A DNA stretch of 64,000 nucleotides from Muricea muricata (lineage: Eukaryota; Cnidaria; Anthozoa; Malacalcyonacea; Plexauridae). The position numbers and the translations under genes are program-made. Below, in pieces: positions 22,701 through 33,100 of the stretch (its first letter is position 1; each line of letters begins with the position of its first letter). The DNA lies in NCBI GenBank assembly GCA_963855995.1, contig OY979724.1, positions 13,019,032-13,083,031 of the forward strand. Direction: 5' to 3'. The notes under the pieces are model-generated. The model did not search any database. It saw only the letters and a list, made by a program, of their open reading frames with translations, and was not told the origin of the DNA.

Positions 22701-25700
22701 ATCGCGCTGGTAAAACGTGATGGTAAATATTATGTTGATGTTTATGGTGGGTCTGGTCGAATGCTGAATACGACAGGGGTTGGACGTGAGTATTTCATTT
22801 GATGTAGACATTTCAATGATACGACAGGGGTTGGACGTGAGTATTTCATTTGATGTAGACATTTCAATGATACTTTACTCCTGGTATCATGTAGATTCTG
22901 TGTCTGGGCACACAAAATGATACCTTGAACACCCAGTTAACCCTAGCATTGTGAACTTCGCCGCTAATGTGTTCAGCCACGAAAGTGTGAATAAATGTTC
23001 AACTGTTCAACTGTTCAACCTGAGTCGTTTTTTTATTGCAGCCGACAATTTTGCTATCCGCGATCCGTATGACAAAGTTCTCTCATGTCTTGGTTTTAAG
23101 GTTGGTTACCTTAACTATAACTACATCTTCTTCTTGAACGCACTACATGTCTATTATACATTCTGTAGGTCGTTCTTTCAGTTTTATACTGTTTGGGGAC
23201 CAGATCCTAGAGGCCCAGTAAGGATCATCTCTTATAGATCCAGTGTTACTGTAGTAGGAAACCTAAACTAAACTAACTTTATTTATACTAGATAGCTCTA
23301 TCAGTTCTAAACTGTTCTTCCTAGAGGTCCAGTAAGGATCACCTCTTATTGATCCAGTGTTACTACAGTAGGAAACCTAAACTAAACTAACTTTATTTGT
23401 ACTGGAAAGTTCTATCAGCTCTAAACTGTTCTTCCTAGAGGCCCAGTAAGGATCACCTCTTATTGATCCAGTGTTACTACAGAAGGAAACCTAAACTAAA
23501 CTAACTTTATTTATACGTGATAGGTCTATCAGTTCTAAACTGCTCTTCCTAGAGGTCCAGTGAGGATCATCTCTTATTGATCCAGTGTTACTACAGGAAG
23601 AAACCTAAACTAAACTAACTTTATTTATACTGGATAGGTCTATCAGTTCTAAACTGTTCTTGCTAGAGGTCCAGTAAGGATCATCTCTTATTGATCCAGT
23701 GTTACTACAGGAGTAAGCCTGAGCTAAACTAACTTTATTATTACCTAAACTATTTTATTGGTTGAAGAAAAATTTCATTTCTTATTTAGTTTGATTTTTC
23801 AGTCTTCGATGAGACTGCCCAGCCAGGCCCGTGTGAGGGAAAGAAAAAGAAATTTCCCTCCATTAAAGGGAATTTTGAAAGCGCGAAAGTTCCGCGAATG
23901 TGGTTTGGTGAGTAAAGAACAAGTAAACCATTTCAAGAGACGTTTGTGTTTGCAAGAAAACTGGAGTGTTTTATGTGCCATGGTTGACGATATTGACCAA
24001 GATGAAAGAGACCTGTTGATGTTTTAACTTCAGTCATGTGTTTGCGTTTCATTATAGCTGGTGTCGCGACTCATTCCCTGGACTGGCGAAAGTCTGCTGG
24101 TGGATTCATTCACGGTTATAGATACACAGGTATTTATTTCTACTGGATGGCCGTATCAGTTCTTAATGGTTCTTCCCAGTAAGGATCGTCTCTTATTGAT
24201 CCAGTGTTACTACACGAAGAAACCTAAACTAAACTAACTTTATTTACACTGGATAGATCTATTACTTCTAAGCTGTTCTTCCTAAACCCTAAATCTCAAC
24301 AAATTCCAGTTATACTTTTGTCGTTTTATGTTAGCGCGAGCTTTGCATCGCATCTTGGAGTGGAAAAACCATGGAATAAAATGGCGCCATCATGAGTTAC
24401 AAACACTTGATGTCTTGAACATGATCGTTAAAAGAATCAACGAAGCTTCGGTAAGTCAGTTTGATCTTTCTCTCAAGAACTTGTATAAAGTTCGATAATT
24501 TTTGCCAAGCTTTCGCTATCATGATTTTTTAATGATCTTTTATTATAGGCTCCATATCAAATGTTTGGAGTTTTAGTCGATGTTGTTATTTACCGTAAGT
24601 ACGCTTTTCCTTGACTTACATGACTTAATCTCCGTCCGCACTATACAGGGTGTCCCAAAAAAAACCAAAAACTATTGAAATCACCTATTGTTAACATTTG
24701 AATGCCCTAGCACTTGTTAAAAAATTAAAATATCTTTGTAAAGTAGGTTTGTTTTGCTCATGGGAATATTGATAAAAACCAAATTGAATAGGCTAAAATA
24801 ACCCATGCATAAAATTTGGTTGCATCTTTAATATGCACTCGTAGGTTTAGTTTTTTTGTCTGGCATGACAATGGTTAACACTGAGTATTACTATTAATTA
24901 TGACGGTTATGCCAATAGTTTATCCACTCGTGGATTCAATTTAGTGCTAGGCATTGAAATTCTAACAATAAATCATTTTCAATAGTTTTTGGGTTTTTTT
25001 GGGACACCCTGTATAGCGACATAACCACACACGCTAAAACAAAAGACGAAACAAAGAAATTCAGTGAAGTGTGCGACATAAGTATCGACACAAACAAAAT
25101 TACACGAACATAAGCTATGGTAGAACAAAAGCAAATTCAAATTAAATTTCTTTTTGCTTCCTTTCTGTATACCTCTGAGAAAAAGTAATGTTTTGATTTT
25201 ACTATTCCTGGAAGTTTACCATTCCTGAAGTCGATGTGATTGTATCTGATCAATTTCTAGAACCAGATGGAAAAGTTTTGTATATCGAAGAATATCCTCT
25301 ACAGTTAGTCCCAGAAATTGAACGTAAGTCAAGATTCAGGAGGATGTGGGGAATATGAGGGTAGATGTTTGCATGGGGGGGTGGTAGGTAGGTGTGTGTG
25401 GAGGGAGAGTTATGGGCTGAGATGGGGAGGCTAGGAAGCAAGGGGAAGGATGGGAGATGGATGGAAATAGGAGAGAGATGAAAAAGTTGGGATGAGGCCG
25501 GTGAGCTTCCTTAGCCTTAAGGAAATGTGTAATGACCTCAGTGGCAATGACCAATTTCCTGATTGCTGCGTTTTTCTTAAGATTATACTGGCTTACCTGA
25601 GGGACCAGTTCTGGTTATCAATCTTGAATACGGCAAGGGCTTCTCGGGTGCTGGGTATGTATGTGAAAGGTCAAAGAAACGATTAAAGAACAATTTCGTT

Positions 25701-26972
25701 GGCATTTATTTGTATTAAGAAGTACACAGTTATTGCCTTTAGCAGGCATTAAAGAAAAACGAAAGATTAATTCGTTTTTCTCTTCCAGCAAAGATCCATT
25801 CCGTGAAGACAGAGCCACAGGTGACCCATCAGACGCTCACAATTCCAACTTTCTTCATCCAGTTATTTACTTCTACCAAAGTCCACCGAAACAGTTGATG
25901 GGTGGCTTAAAGCTACCTAAACCAGATCGTATCCATCATATTGTGGAAGATTTCTTAACCAATTGGTGAGTCTTCACATTAAATCTTACATTAACAGTAC
26001 ATTGTTCCTAACAAACAAAGTTAGTGCAGACTCTGCATCCAAGGATTCCAAGAAACACGTCCAGTATAAATAAAGTTAGTTTAGTTCAGGTTTCTTCCTG
26101 TAGTAACACTGGATCAATAAGAGGTGATCCTTAATACACCTTTACGAAGAACAGTTTGGAAGTGATAGAGCTATTCAGTATAAATACAGTTTAGTTTAGT
26201 TTAGTTTAGGTTACTCTTTTGTAGTAACACTGGATCATTAAGAGGAAATCTCTAGGAAGAACAGTTGAGAACTGATAAAGCTATCCAGTATATAAATAAA
26301 GTTATTTTATTCGTCTATAGTAACACTGGATTAATGAGAGATAATCTTCTAGGAAGTAATCTATCCAGTAAAATTAACATTGGTGTCTTAAACTCCGCTA
26401 TTCAGGATGGCACCGAGTTCACACATTATTCCATTAAGACGTTTTCTTGAGAATGTTGCTGAGAAAGATTTAAGAAATTTCTTTGCTCAAAGCTGTTTTA
26501 AGGTCAGTTGAGAGTTTGAATCTCCTCATGACAAACGTTGATGGATTACAATCTTAAATAACATGCTATATCCTCTTGTATCCATAGCTCGCCATGACCC
26601 ATTCCACTCTACCACAAACCTGTCAAGACCAATACCTGAAAGGCAAGTAGGATGCAAACTCCGAATGAATTTTCAATAATAACTTCCTTGTATGTTTGCA
26701 TGGTGAATATCAAATTAAAATATAATTTGTGGAAATACCACGAAGTTGCGATAATAAACTTACGTGGTGTTTCCGCAAAATTTGAATTTTCAATAATTTG
26801 GATATTCCTACCAAAACACCTTGAGTCTTAAGTGTTGCATACTGCTTGAGCCGGCAGTCTGTATTTTAAAACAATCGTTTGATTCAATCTTCTTTCTGTT
26901 TTTGTAGGGCATGGATTACCGGGGGTGCAAAATTTGATCGCTTATGCTGAGTCTAAAGCGATTCTCGCCTAG
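15668..26972 (+). CDS. FOXRED2: FAD-dependent oxidoreductase FOXRED2 (ER-associated degradation), complete
   Basis: Exons: 15668-15779, 15861-15932, 16008-16070, 17227-17342, 20776-20927, 21539-21593, 21814-21880, 22243-22357, 22446-22504, 22681-22785, 23042-23100, 23790-23907, 24058-24129, 24335-24450, 24549-24594, 25261-25323, 25582-25654, 25789-25965, 26406-26502, 26588-26642, 26908-26972. 618 aa (human 684). A hydrophobic signal peptide (residues 4-20) precedes the FAD-binding GAGPGG loop; next come [16 protein letters not shown] and the NADPH-type loop [11 protein letters not shown], then [20 protein letters not shown] and [11 protein letters not shown], all as in vertebrates. Introns 4 and 11 have weak GTTGGT donors. 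Intron 20 uses a GC donor (GAAAG|GCAAGT); only this gives the family-like end YLKGHGLPG...ESKAILA. No KDEL-like ER-retention tail is visible, unlike the human C-terminus. Family role: ER-lumen flavoprotein acting in ERAD. Confidence 0.95.
16071..17226. other. FOXRED2 intron 3, nothing recognised
   Basis: 1.16 kb of AT-rich intron. Chance ORFs on both strands (for example 16214-16477) have no codon or family signal. No inverted-repeat element stood out. Confidence 0.5.
17761..17803. repeat. Perfect 14-bp hairpin, 15-nt loop
   Basis: ATCGGCTGAGCAAA (17761-17774) is repeated inverted as TTTGCTCAGCCGAT (17790-17803). No longer homologous arms flank it, so it does not look like a MITE. Confidence 0.75.
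18256..18610. mobile_element. MITE, TTACAGCCGTG ends
   Basis: Left arm TTACAGCCGTGACAATTGAA and beyond; the right arm, inverted, reads TTACAGCCGTGGCGATTGAA. Similarity continues about 50 bp (AGT.TTCCTAAAATATTG.ATCAATTCAT). The interior of about 250 bp is unique. Intron 4 of FOXRED2. Confidence 0.75.
19736..19768. repeat. CA/CG-interrupted dinucleotide microsatellite
   Basis: About 16 CA units with GC interruptions near the right end, after a C run. Confidence 0.9.
20208..20453. mobile_element. MITE, CACAGCCAAAAAT ends with TA duplication
   Basis: Left CACAGCCAAAAATAAACAAC and right (inverted) CACAGCCAAAAATGAACAAC are each bordered by TA (20206-20207 and 20454-20455). Arms of about 70 bp continue through CTGTTCTGGCCTGATGA and ACAGCATTGAACAATG. 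The interior holds further short inverted copies of CATTGTTCAA. Non-autonomous, with no transposase. Confidence 0.85.
21897..22200. repeat. GGT/GAT-rich minisatellite in FOXRED2 intron 7
   Basis: Irregular GTGGTG, GATGATG and GTGATGGTAG units; a block GTGGACGTGAGGTGCTGGTG recurs at about 22100 and 22158. Its Gly/Val-rich open frames are artefacts of composition. Confidence 0.8.
22769..22870 (+). repeat. Perfect 51-bp tandem duplication spanning a 5' splice site
   Basis: The unit starting TACGACAGGGGTTGGAC|GTGA is present twice (22769-22819, 22820-22870). Copy 1 contains the last 17 bases of FOXRED2 exon 10 and its donor (exon end 22785). Copy 2 carries an identical donor at 22836/22837. Use of the second site would add 51 nt containing an in-frame TGA (22800-22802). 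Confidence 0.9.
23180..23745 (+). repeat. 114-bp tandem repeat, five copies, FOXRED2 intron 11
   Basis: The motif GATCCAGTGTTACT recurs at 23237, 23351, 23465, 23579 and 23693, exactly 114 bp apart. Units contain GAAACCTAAACTAAACTAAC and CTATCAGTTCTAAACTGTTC. A single further copy lies at about 24130-24285 in intron 13, and inverted copies lie in intron 18. Confidence 0.9.
24130..24285 (+). repeat. Extra copy of the 114-bp repeat, FOXRED2 intron 13
   Basis: Contains GATCCAGTGTTACTACACGA and the AAACCTAAACTAAACTAACT block in the same orientation as 23180-23745. Confidence 0.8.
24644..25013. mobile_element. Mariner-like MITE (TACAGGGTGTCCC ends)
   Basis: Left end TACAGGGTGTCCCAAAAAAA and right end its inverted copy, arms about 37 bp (to AAAAACTATTGAAA), bordered by TA at 24642-24643 and 25014-25015. 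CAGGGTGTCCC is the classic mariner-type terminus. The 300-bp interior has no transposase frame. FOXRED2 intron 15. Confidence 0.85.
26050..26370 (-). repeat. Inverted copies of the 114-bp repeat, FOXRED2 intron 18
   Basis: Three diverged units in the opposite orientation, each recognisable by GTAGTAACACTGGATCA and GTTTAGTTTAGGTT. Confidence 0.8.
26716..26790. mobile_element. Short MITE, same family as 3581-3685
   Basis: Ends TAAAATATAATTTGTGGAAA and, inverted, AAAATTCAAATTTTGCGGAA; the core TGGAAATACCACG/CGTGGTGTTTCC matches the TMF1 copy. FOXRED2 intron 20. Confidence 0.65.
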
Positions 26973-28020
26973 AATTACACAGAAATTACTTCTCCGCACA
27001 AGATTTTGGATTTTGTCTGAATATTTATTTGTTGAATCACAGCTAGGTGTTTAAGGGGGAGTTCACATTTAGTACTCATTGGTTCAACCTCGTTTCCAGG
27101 CTCTCTTTTTGGTGAAACATGTAGTGGACAGATGTCCTGGCAAGGGCTGGTTGTCACATGACCAAATTTTTCAGTGTATTTGGAAAATTAATTACAGAAG
27201 TTCAGTACTCGATAATTTGGCAAGAAAATTTTCCAACTATTTTGAAAATTTGGTCATGTGACAATCAGCCTTGTCTGGGCCTTCTAGCTCACGTTCCACC
27301 ACGGAGGGCGTGGGACGAGGTTGACAAATTTGGTTTAATCTAATTCAGTTTGATAGCGAACCAAATCTTATAGTGGCTGCCTTCCTCAAATCTTAATCCC
27401 GTTTTTATTTTTTATTGTTTTTTGGCCAATGAATTGCGGCCGCAGTACACGGAATCTCTCTTTGTCCAGCAACAAATAGGTAATTCCCAACTCCCATTTT
27501 ACTCCTTCAGGGCCCTCGACTCTTTGAAATAGAGATGAAACTCAGCGAAAAACGTTTTTGTTCAAGAAATAGGGGAACATGACAAAATAAAGCATACATA
27601 AGAACGAAGCCATTGGGTAAAAATGAAACAAGTCTATTGGATTACAACATTACATTGTCAATGTTTCTGCGATCAATTTTTTTGGTCAAAAAATGTGGGA
27701 AATTGATTGTGCGAAATGAACTTAATCATGTTATTTTCCATCCTGTCTCGATCGTTAAAAATGCATGCGCCTGTTCCATTTAGTGATGACCCTCCATTTC
27801 CATGGCAAGACTGTAGAATATAGTGTAGTGTAGTATAAAAGAATTGTATTTTAGTTAAATTATAGAAAAATTGTACATAGTAACGTAGATTTTACGCATA
27901 TTAGTTACGTTTCATTTTACCACATGCATGCAATTGTTTACAGGAGTTTATAGGAAAACATTGGTCTTGTTCTGTGCTGTAAGACTTGTATTCCTGTGAC
28001 TTTATGTATTTATAAATAAA
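26973..28020 (+). other. FOXRED2: FOXRED2 3'UTR with poly(A) signal
   Basis: After the TAG at 26970-26972 there is about 1 kb without coding signal, ending at AATAAA (28015-28020). This is the first canonical hexamer in a plausible position. It includes the foldback element 27141-27275. Confidence 0.6.
27141..27275. mobile_element. Foldback MITE in FOXRED2 3'UTR
   Basis: Arms GGTTGTCACATGACCAAATT and, inverted, GATTGTCACATGACCAAATT, bounded by CAAGG/CCTTG, with about 70 bp between. If transcribed, it would form a long hairpin in the mRNA tail. Confidence 0.75.
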
Positions 28021-28228
28021 CCAAAATCTCCCTTGCAAAATCTATGACTACCTTGCCTTGCTACAGTGAATGGTATCGTATTAATACTACCACATGCAAT
28101 CTACCGTGAGCAATCAAACGGTTTGTCTTATGCTTATATATATAAAAGTTCACACGTCGTTTTCTGTAGTTTCATAATTATTTTAACTTCATTTAAAGCA
28201 ATTTCTGTTTTATATTAAACGCAGTAAT

Positions 28229-28592
28229 GGCCGATTGCATTGTGGACAAAATTTTGAAAAAAGTTGAAATAGGAAAATTTATTACAACAGCATGGAAGAG
28301 CATCCTAAAATTAGTAAAATTGCAAAATTTTGTTGCGAAACGTTATAAAATGTGGAAAATGTAAGCCTGTGAAGATTGCAAATTTTGTATGTTTTCATCG
28401 AGAAAACGGTATCAATTTTCCGTGCGTAATACAAGTGTATAAAATTCGCAAACTTTGCAGGGCTATATTTTCCTCATTTTACAACATTTCGCCACCAAAC
28501 TTTGCAATTTTACTAATTTTAGGATGCTCTTCAATGCAATTTTCCCATTTGAACGTTTTTCAAAATTCTGTCCATAATTATACAATCGGTCC
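28229..28592. mobile_element. Long foldback element, about 150-bp arms
   Basis: Left arm GGCCGATTG...GGACAAAATTTTGAAAAA and right arm inverted; arms also share GAGCATCCTAAAATTAGTAA and GCAAA.TTT. The stem covers most of the element, with a short central loop near 28405. It lies just past the FOXRED2 poly(A) site. Confidence 0.8.
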
Positions 28593-29899
28593 ATTTGCCC
28601 CCTTTAAAACCGACCTCAAGTAAATTTTTGGCGTGAGAAAGCCAAGATGGTTTTTGCCCACGAATAAACTTGGTCTTGTTCAGGAATGGCCTTCGCTCTA
28701 AACATCGATGCATTTTATAATCGCAATCCGATGAGATTATTGTTTATATCAAATTGCCATGATGAATACTTGACCAGGAGCTATTGTTCTGATTGTTATG
28801 CAAGCTTCTGAATTTAAATTCGACAAAAATATTTCCTTCGATTTCATTGGATGTTGAAATCAATGTTGCACTTTAAATTATTTTAAGTTAAATATGCAAC
28901 GTTTCTTATTAAACGGTTTATTTTCGAAGCGAAGTTTTTCGCGTTGTGGGCTCTTGAAACTGTCTTTCTTTGTCAACGAAACACCAATAAGTTAAGTAAA
29001 TTTAATGGTCGAAGGACACAAGTGTTTGTTTTGGACTTTTGGCATCGTTTAAAGATTTTAGAACCAGCTGTCTGAATTGTATTTTGGATTTAAACGACGG
29101 AGAAGGCGGCAACACTCTCAAACGTATGTACAAAGTTTTTTGTAGTAAGTTGTAGACCATATATGCTTGTGTTATGGCTTTTCTGCAAAGAGTTTGGTTT
29201 ATTTACTTGTTAGTTTTTGCAGTAGTTTATGTGTTTCAGTTGTTTCTTGACCGCCGTTTGAATACACGTTGTATAAATCGACATTTGTTTGGTGTTGAAA
29301 GTTAAATTTACTGTATATGTAACGTAATTTGTTTTAAATACTGTAGTGGTTTAAAATACTCGAAGTTCGTTAAAGTTTCGTTTTTAACACGCTTTCCGGG
29401 GTAAAAATCGCTTGAATATAAAGTGTTCATTCCTAAGCACCTATGTATGAAAGTCTGAGTCTTTATTACTTTAGTTGCGCTGAGATTGCAGGGAAGCAAA
29501 AACATACAAGAGAAGTATCTTATTTATGTTCGGAGTAAACCAAATACAGAGAGATGAAATGAAAAAAATATAAGAGCTAATTAACTGTTAACAATACTTA
29601 GGTTTAAATACAAAGTGCTTGCAAACTTTATTCGGTATTATGTATACTGCGAATATTCAGTTAGTAATATGCTAGTAATATTATGTATTTAGATGCGAAA
29701 CATAGTTGTGGGATTAGGGGTTAGCTTTGGGATAAGGGGTTAACGGTTAGGCTATCGGCTTGGCACAAAAACTGAGCTGATAGTCGAGTTATAGTGTATA
29801 CATTTCATGCAAGTGATTGCTTAATAATTAAATGTTTTTGAGTTTCAATGTTACATAAACATGTTGGGTGCAGTGTTTGAGTTATATCCGATGCAGCAA
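28593..29899. other. Convergent intergenic region / 3'UTR of the giant minus-strand gene
   Basis: No gene seen. Minus-strand AATAAA candidates (plus TTTATT) lie at 29627-29632 and near 29461, suitable for the PKHD1L1-cadherin transcript. 29710-29755 has GGGGTTAG-like words but no regular telomeric repeat. Confidence 0.5.
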
Positions 29900-30171
29900 T
29901 CAAGCGATGATTTTTATTTTCACGTTGGACACGAACACGCTCTGAACCGTTGTTTGCTCTTCGCGACTTGCTTCGATATTGTTGAAATCGTTGTCCACAA
30001 AAATATAACGCTTGTTTTTCAAATCCCCCGTGTTTCCAAGCTCTGCGTCCAAAATTCCTCGGAGTTCTCTCAAGCTTCCCTGAATGTTGACTCTGATTTC
30101 TCCCAGGCGTTCAAACATGTAGCCACTGTCTGGTTTGACGAGGTTTACGAAAAACTTTCGTAGTCGCCCAC
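29900..30171 (-). CDS. Predicted last coding exon (cytoplasmic C-terminus) of the fusion gene
   Basis: An open stretch from a good acceptor (30173/30172) to TGA at 29900 encodes about 89 residues with a charged, ordered look ([35 protein letters not shown]). It starts two bases into a codon, and the preceding tail exon has a perfect donor, GGAA|GTAAGT, at 31082 in phase 1; the join gives ...AYGSGRLRKFF. I do not recognise the domain. The alternative is that the tail exon is not spliced and ends at the TGA at 31059-31061 (…SKSSYKN), leaving this exon to an unknown gene. Confidence 0.6.
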
Positions 30172-33100
30172 CTGGTGGGAATAATTAAAAACATTTTATA
30201 TGTATTTATGATATAGACTATCATCGAATATTGAGTATTCTGTAACCTGAATGGCTCGCTACTAGTAGGACATTAGCTCATATCCAACTAGTTGAGAAAA
30301 CAAGATGGCGGCCGAAAGTTTTTCGATCGCAAAAAATCTTTTGAGCATTGTGGCAGCCTTTCTTGGCCATACGTACAACACATAAACTTAGATAAAGTTT
30401 TTGAAGGTTGGTACTTGATTTAAATGTCACCTAAATAAGTATAAAATACAGTTACGAAATAATACTGAATAAGTCTGGAAAAGATTGTTTTGAATTGCTA
30501 TAATAACAAAAACTGTGCTCAATTTTGAGGTCAACAAGCGTTTGTTTCGCCCAAAACATTTATATTTTTTAAGAATTTGAAACGTTTGGCAAAATTTGTT
30601 TGAAACATAATTTTGAATAAGGATAAGTAGTGTTTTATGCGGTATTAGCTGAAGTTGTTTACATTGCTAAACTAATAAGCATATTTTATTAAAATATAAC
30701 TGCAGTCATGGAGTGTTTTTTTGGCAGCAGTTGTTGTCTATATAACTAAAAAAGATAATAACTGTTAAATATAAGAAGGGCATTCCCTGTGATGGACTAA
30801 ATTTTGACCTAAGCTACGAGAGCGAAATCAATCAGCGCAGCTAGAAAGAGCAGGTTGAAATTAGCAATATTGTAAAACTTGCTTGCGAAATGTTGCAAAG
30901 TACAGACGATAATATAGCCTCGCAAAAATTACAAAAAATTGTATATATTTGCATTACGCGCGGACAAGCTTGCCATCAACAACATAGCTCGCGAATAAAC
31001 TCATCTTGCGCTCAGTGTGTTGAATTAACGGAGAACGAATGTCTTTATATAAGACCACTCAATTCTTGTAAGACGACTTACTTCCATAAGCTCCAGAACG
31101 CACATTGGTACTCAAAGACTCGTCAAATACTGGGTTCAGTTTAGACAACTCCCCTCCAATCGATGTCTTATGATCATAAGCATGATAACCACTACCCACA
31201 GACTCGTATCCATTGCCGCTCCTTTGGAAATTCGGTCGTTCGTAACTGCCGCTAGAGTTCGGCTGACTGTCATAGTTGGACGTAGTGTGTCGCCCTGGGG
31301 TTGATGGCATTGAGGTGTAGAGGTTCGGTGAAGCGGCCGAACCGGGTTTTCCTGGCATCTGGACACGAGATGAAGGGCCATAATAAGATCCGATGTTGGT
31401 TGGTGGTTTGGAACTGGTTGGGGTTACCGCTCGGAAAGCTGTACGCGATTGGCTGGTTGTGTGGCCTCGTACATCGTCGTTAGTTGCCGTATTTGGTCGG
31501 CTTACGTCGTGACTGGCTGCGGTATTTGATCGAAGCAGATCGTGATTACTTCCCTGTGAAGAAATATGGAAGAAAATCAGCGTATCCTCAAAAAGTGACC
31601 TCATCATACGTGTAATAAAGAAAACCATATGAGTCATGAGACGATGTCTTGCGAAATGAAAAAGACGTTTTGTGATGTGTTCGACGTGTTAACATGGTAA
31701 GATCTGGAAATCTTTCTATATATATACGTTTCTTAAACCCAGAGGGTTAAGCATTTTCGAGTTCAATTCCTTTTTAATTTTTTGCAAGTTCAATATTCCT
31801 GATGTCATTGATTTTTATGCCTTTCTGCAGCAGTTGAAAAAATCACTATCCAGTGGATAGCGTTATCTACCTTTGTACAACCGACCCCCAGAATATACAG
31901 GTCTATGCAGGAGGCCTAAACAAAAAACTTGTAAGTGGAGATCTAGAAAAGCATTCAACGTCAAAAGAAGATCTTGTAACTTACTATCGTCTGATTCGGT
32001 GCTGATCTCTCAACGCTAGGTGCCATGCTTCTCCTTACATGACTGGGTGGTCTGTGACTGTACCCGGGGTCACTCTTATAAGAGGGAGGCGAATCTTGTC
32101 CTGGCATGTAGCCCCTGTTTGGAATCATTTCGCGAGGCTCCTTTTGTTCAGATTTGTACCTGGAGTAACACGCTAGGATCACAGCGACCAGCACGCCCAC
32201 CGCCAATATGGCACCGCCTATTGACCCGAGAACAACTGCCAACTGAAATAAGAAAGATCGTTGCCAATTTAAAATACTCTAAAACTATCATTTGGACTAT
32301 TATTGGTCTTATGCGGAACCTGCTATGGCGTTGTCACATTCTTTATCTAGTTGCTCGGGGACTATATGTTCAAAAGCCGGTTAATTTACGCCCTGGGTTA
32401 ACGTAAAATTTAATAAAAATTTTTTAGCAATTTGTTTATAACTTTGGAACTGGTATTTCGTCAGAAATCTAGTCTTGAAAACCATAATAGTAATGTGAAA
32501 ACAAGTTGTTTGCTTGGAGCCAAGTCGTGAGATGCTACTTCGGGATTTCAACACTAACCCAAAACTCGTACAATAACGCGAGAAAAATTCAACAATGAAT
32601 GCCGGGCTGCTTTGATGGAGCACGCAAAAAACAACAATTCTACATACAACTCGAGATAGGATATGCCAGACTACGAACACAGTTAGACAGATTATTTTAT
32701 GTGAGCGAGGATCGTGGTAAGACAACAAAAAGCTTATTTCCAAGCAACTTACCACGGTGGAACTATCTTCGCTGTCGCTTCCAGGTGCTTTGTAAGTCAC
32801 TCCATCCCGTTTCAATTCGTTCGTCGTTATTGTAGTACCATTGTACTCGAGTTGTAATCCCCCAGGGCTGTTCACGTCGTTTGATATTTGAATTAAAACA
32901 TCAGTCTGCTGAGACTCTCTTGTGATCATGTCGAACGTCACGATGATGCTGCCTTCTCGTACAGCGAAATTGGTGAAGATCGCGTTGGGATATTTGAGGC
33001 TTAATGATCTATTCACTTCCGCAATGAAGTCTTCCTCCTTACCCTGCACCACGCTATTGTAATCCGCGTCCGCGAAAGTGAGTTGGAGTTCGGCAAGCAC

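Noticed and set aside
23758-24027. 89-aa plus-strand ORF
   Set aside because: Overlaps FOXRED2 exon 12 in another frame; the real frame (FDFSVFDE) is the one that splices in phase.
26648-26650. TAG as the FOXRED2 stop
   Set aside because: GC-AG splicing four to five bases earlier gives a C-terminus that aligns with the human protein; read-through does not.
29700-29760. Interstitial telomeric repeat (GGGGTTAG words)
   Set aside because: Only a few irregular words, no tandem TTAGGG.
31059-31081. Stop at 31059 as the certain end of the giant gene
   Set aside because: A perfect donor 20 bases earlier and an in-phase downstream exon make it only one of two options; kept as an alternative.
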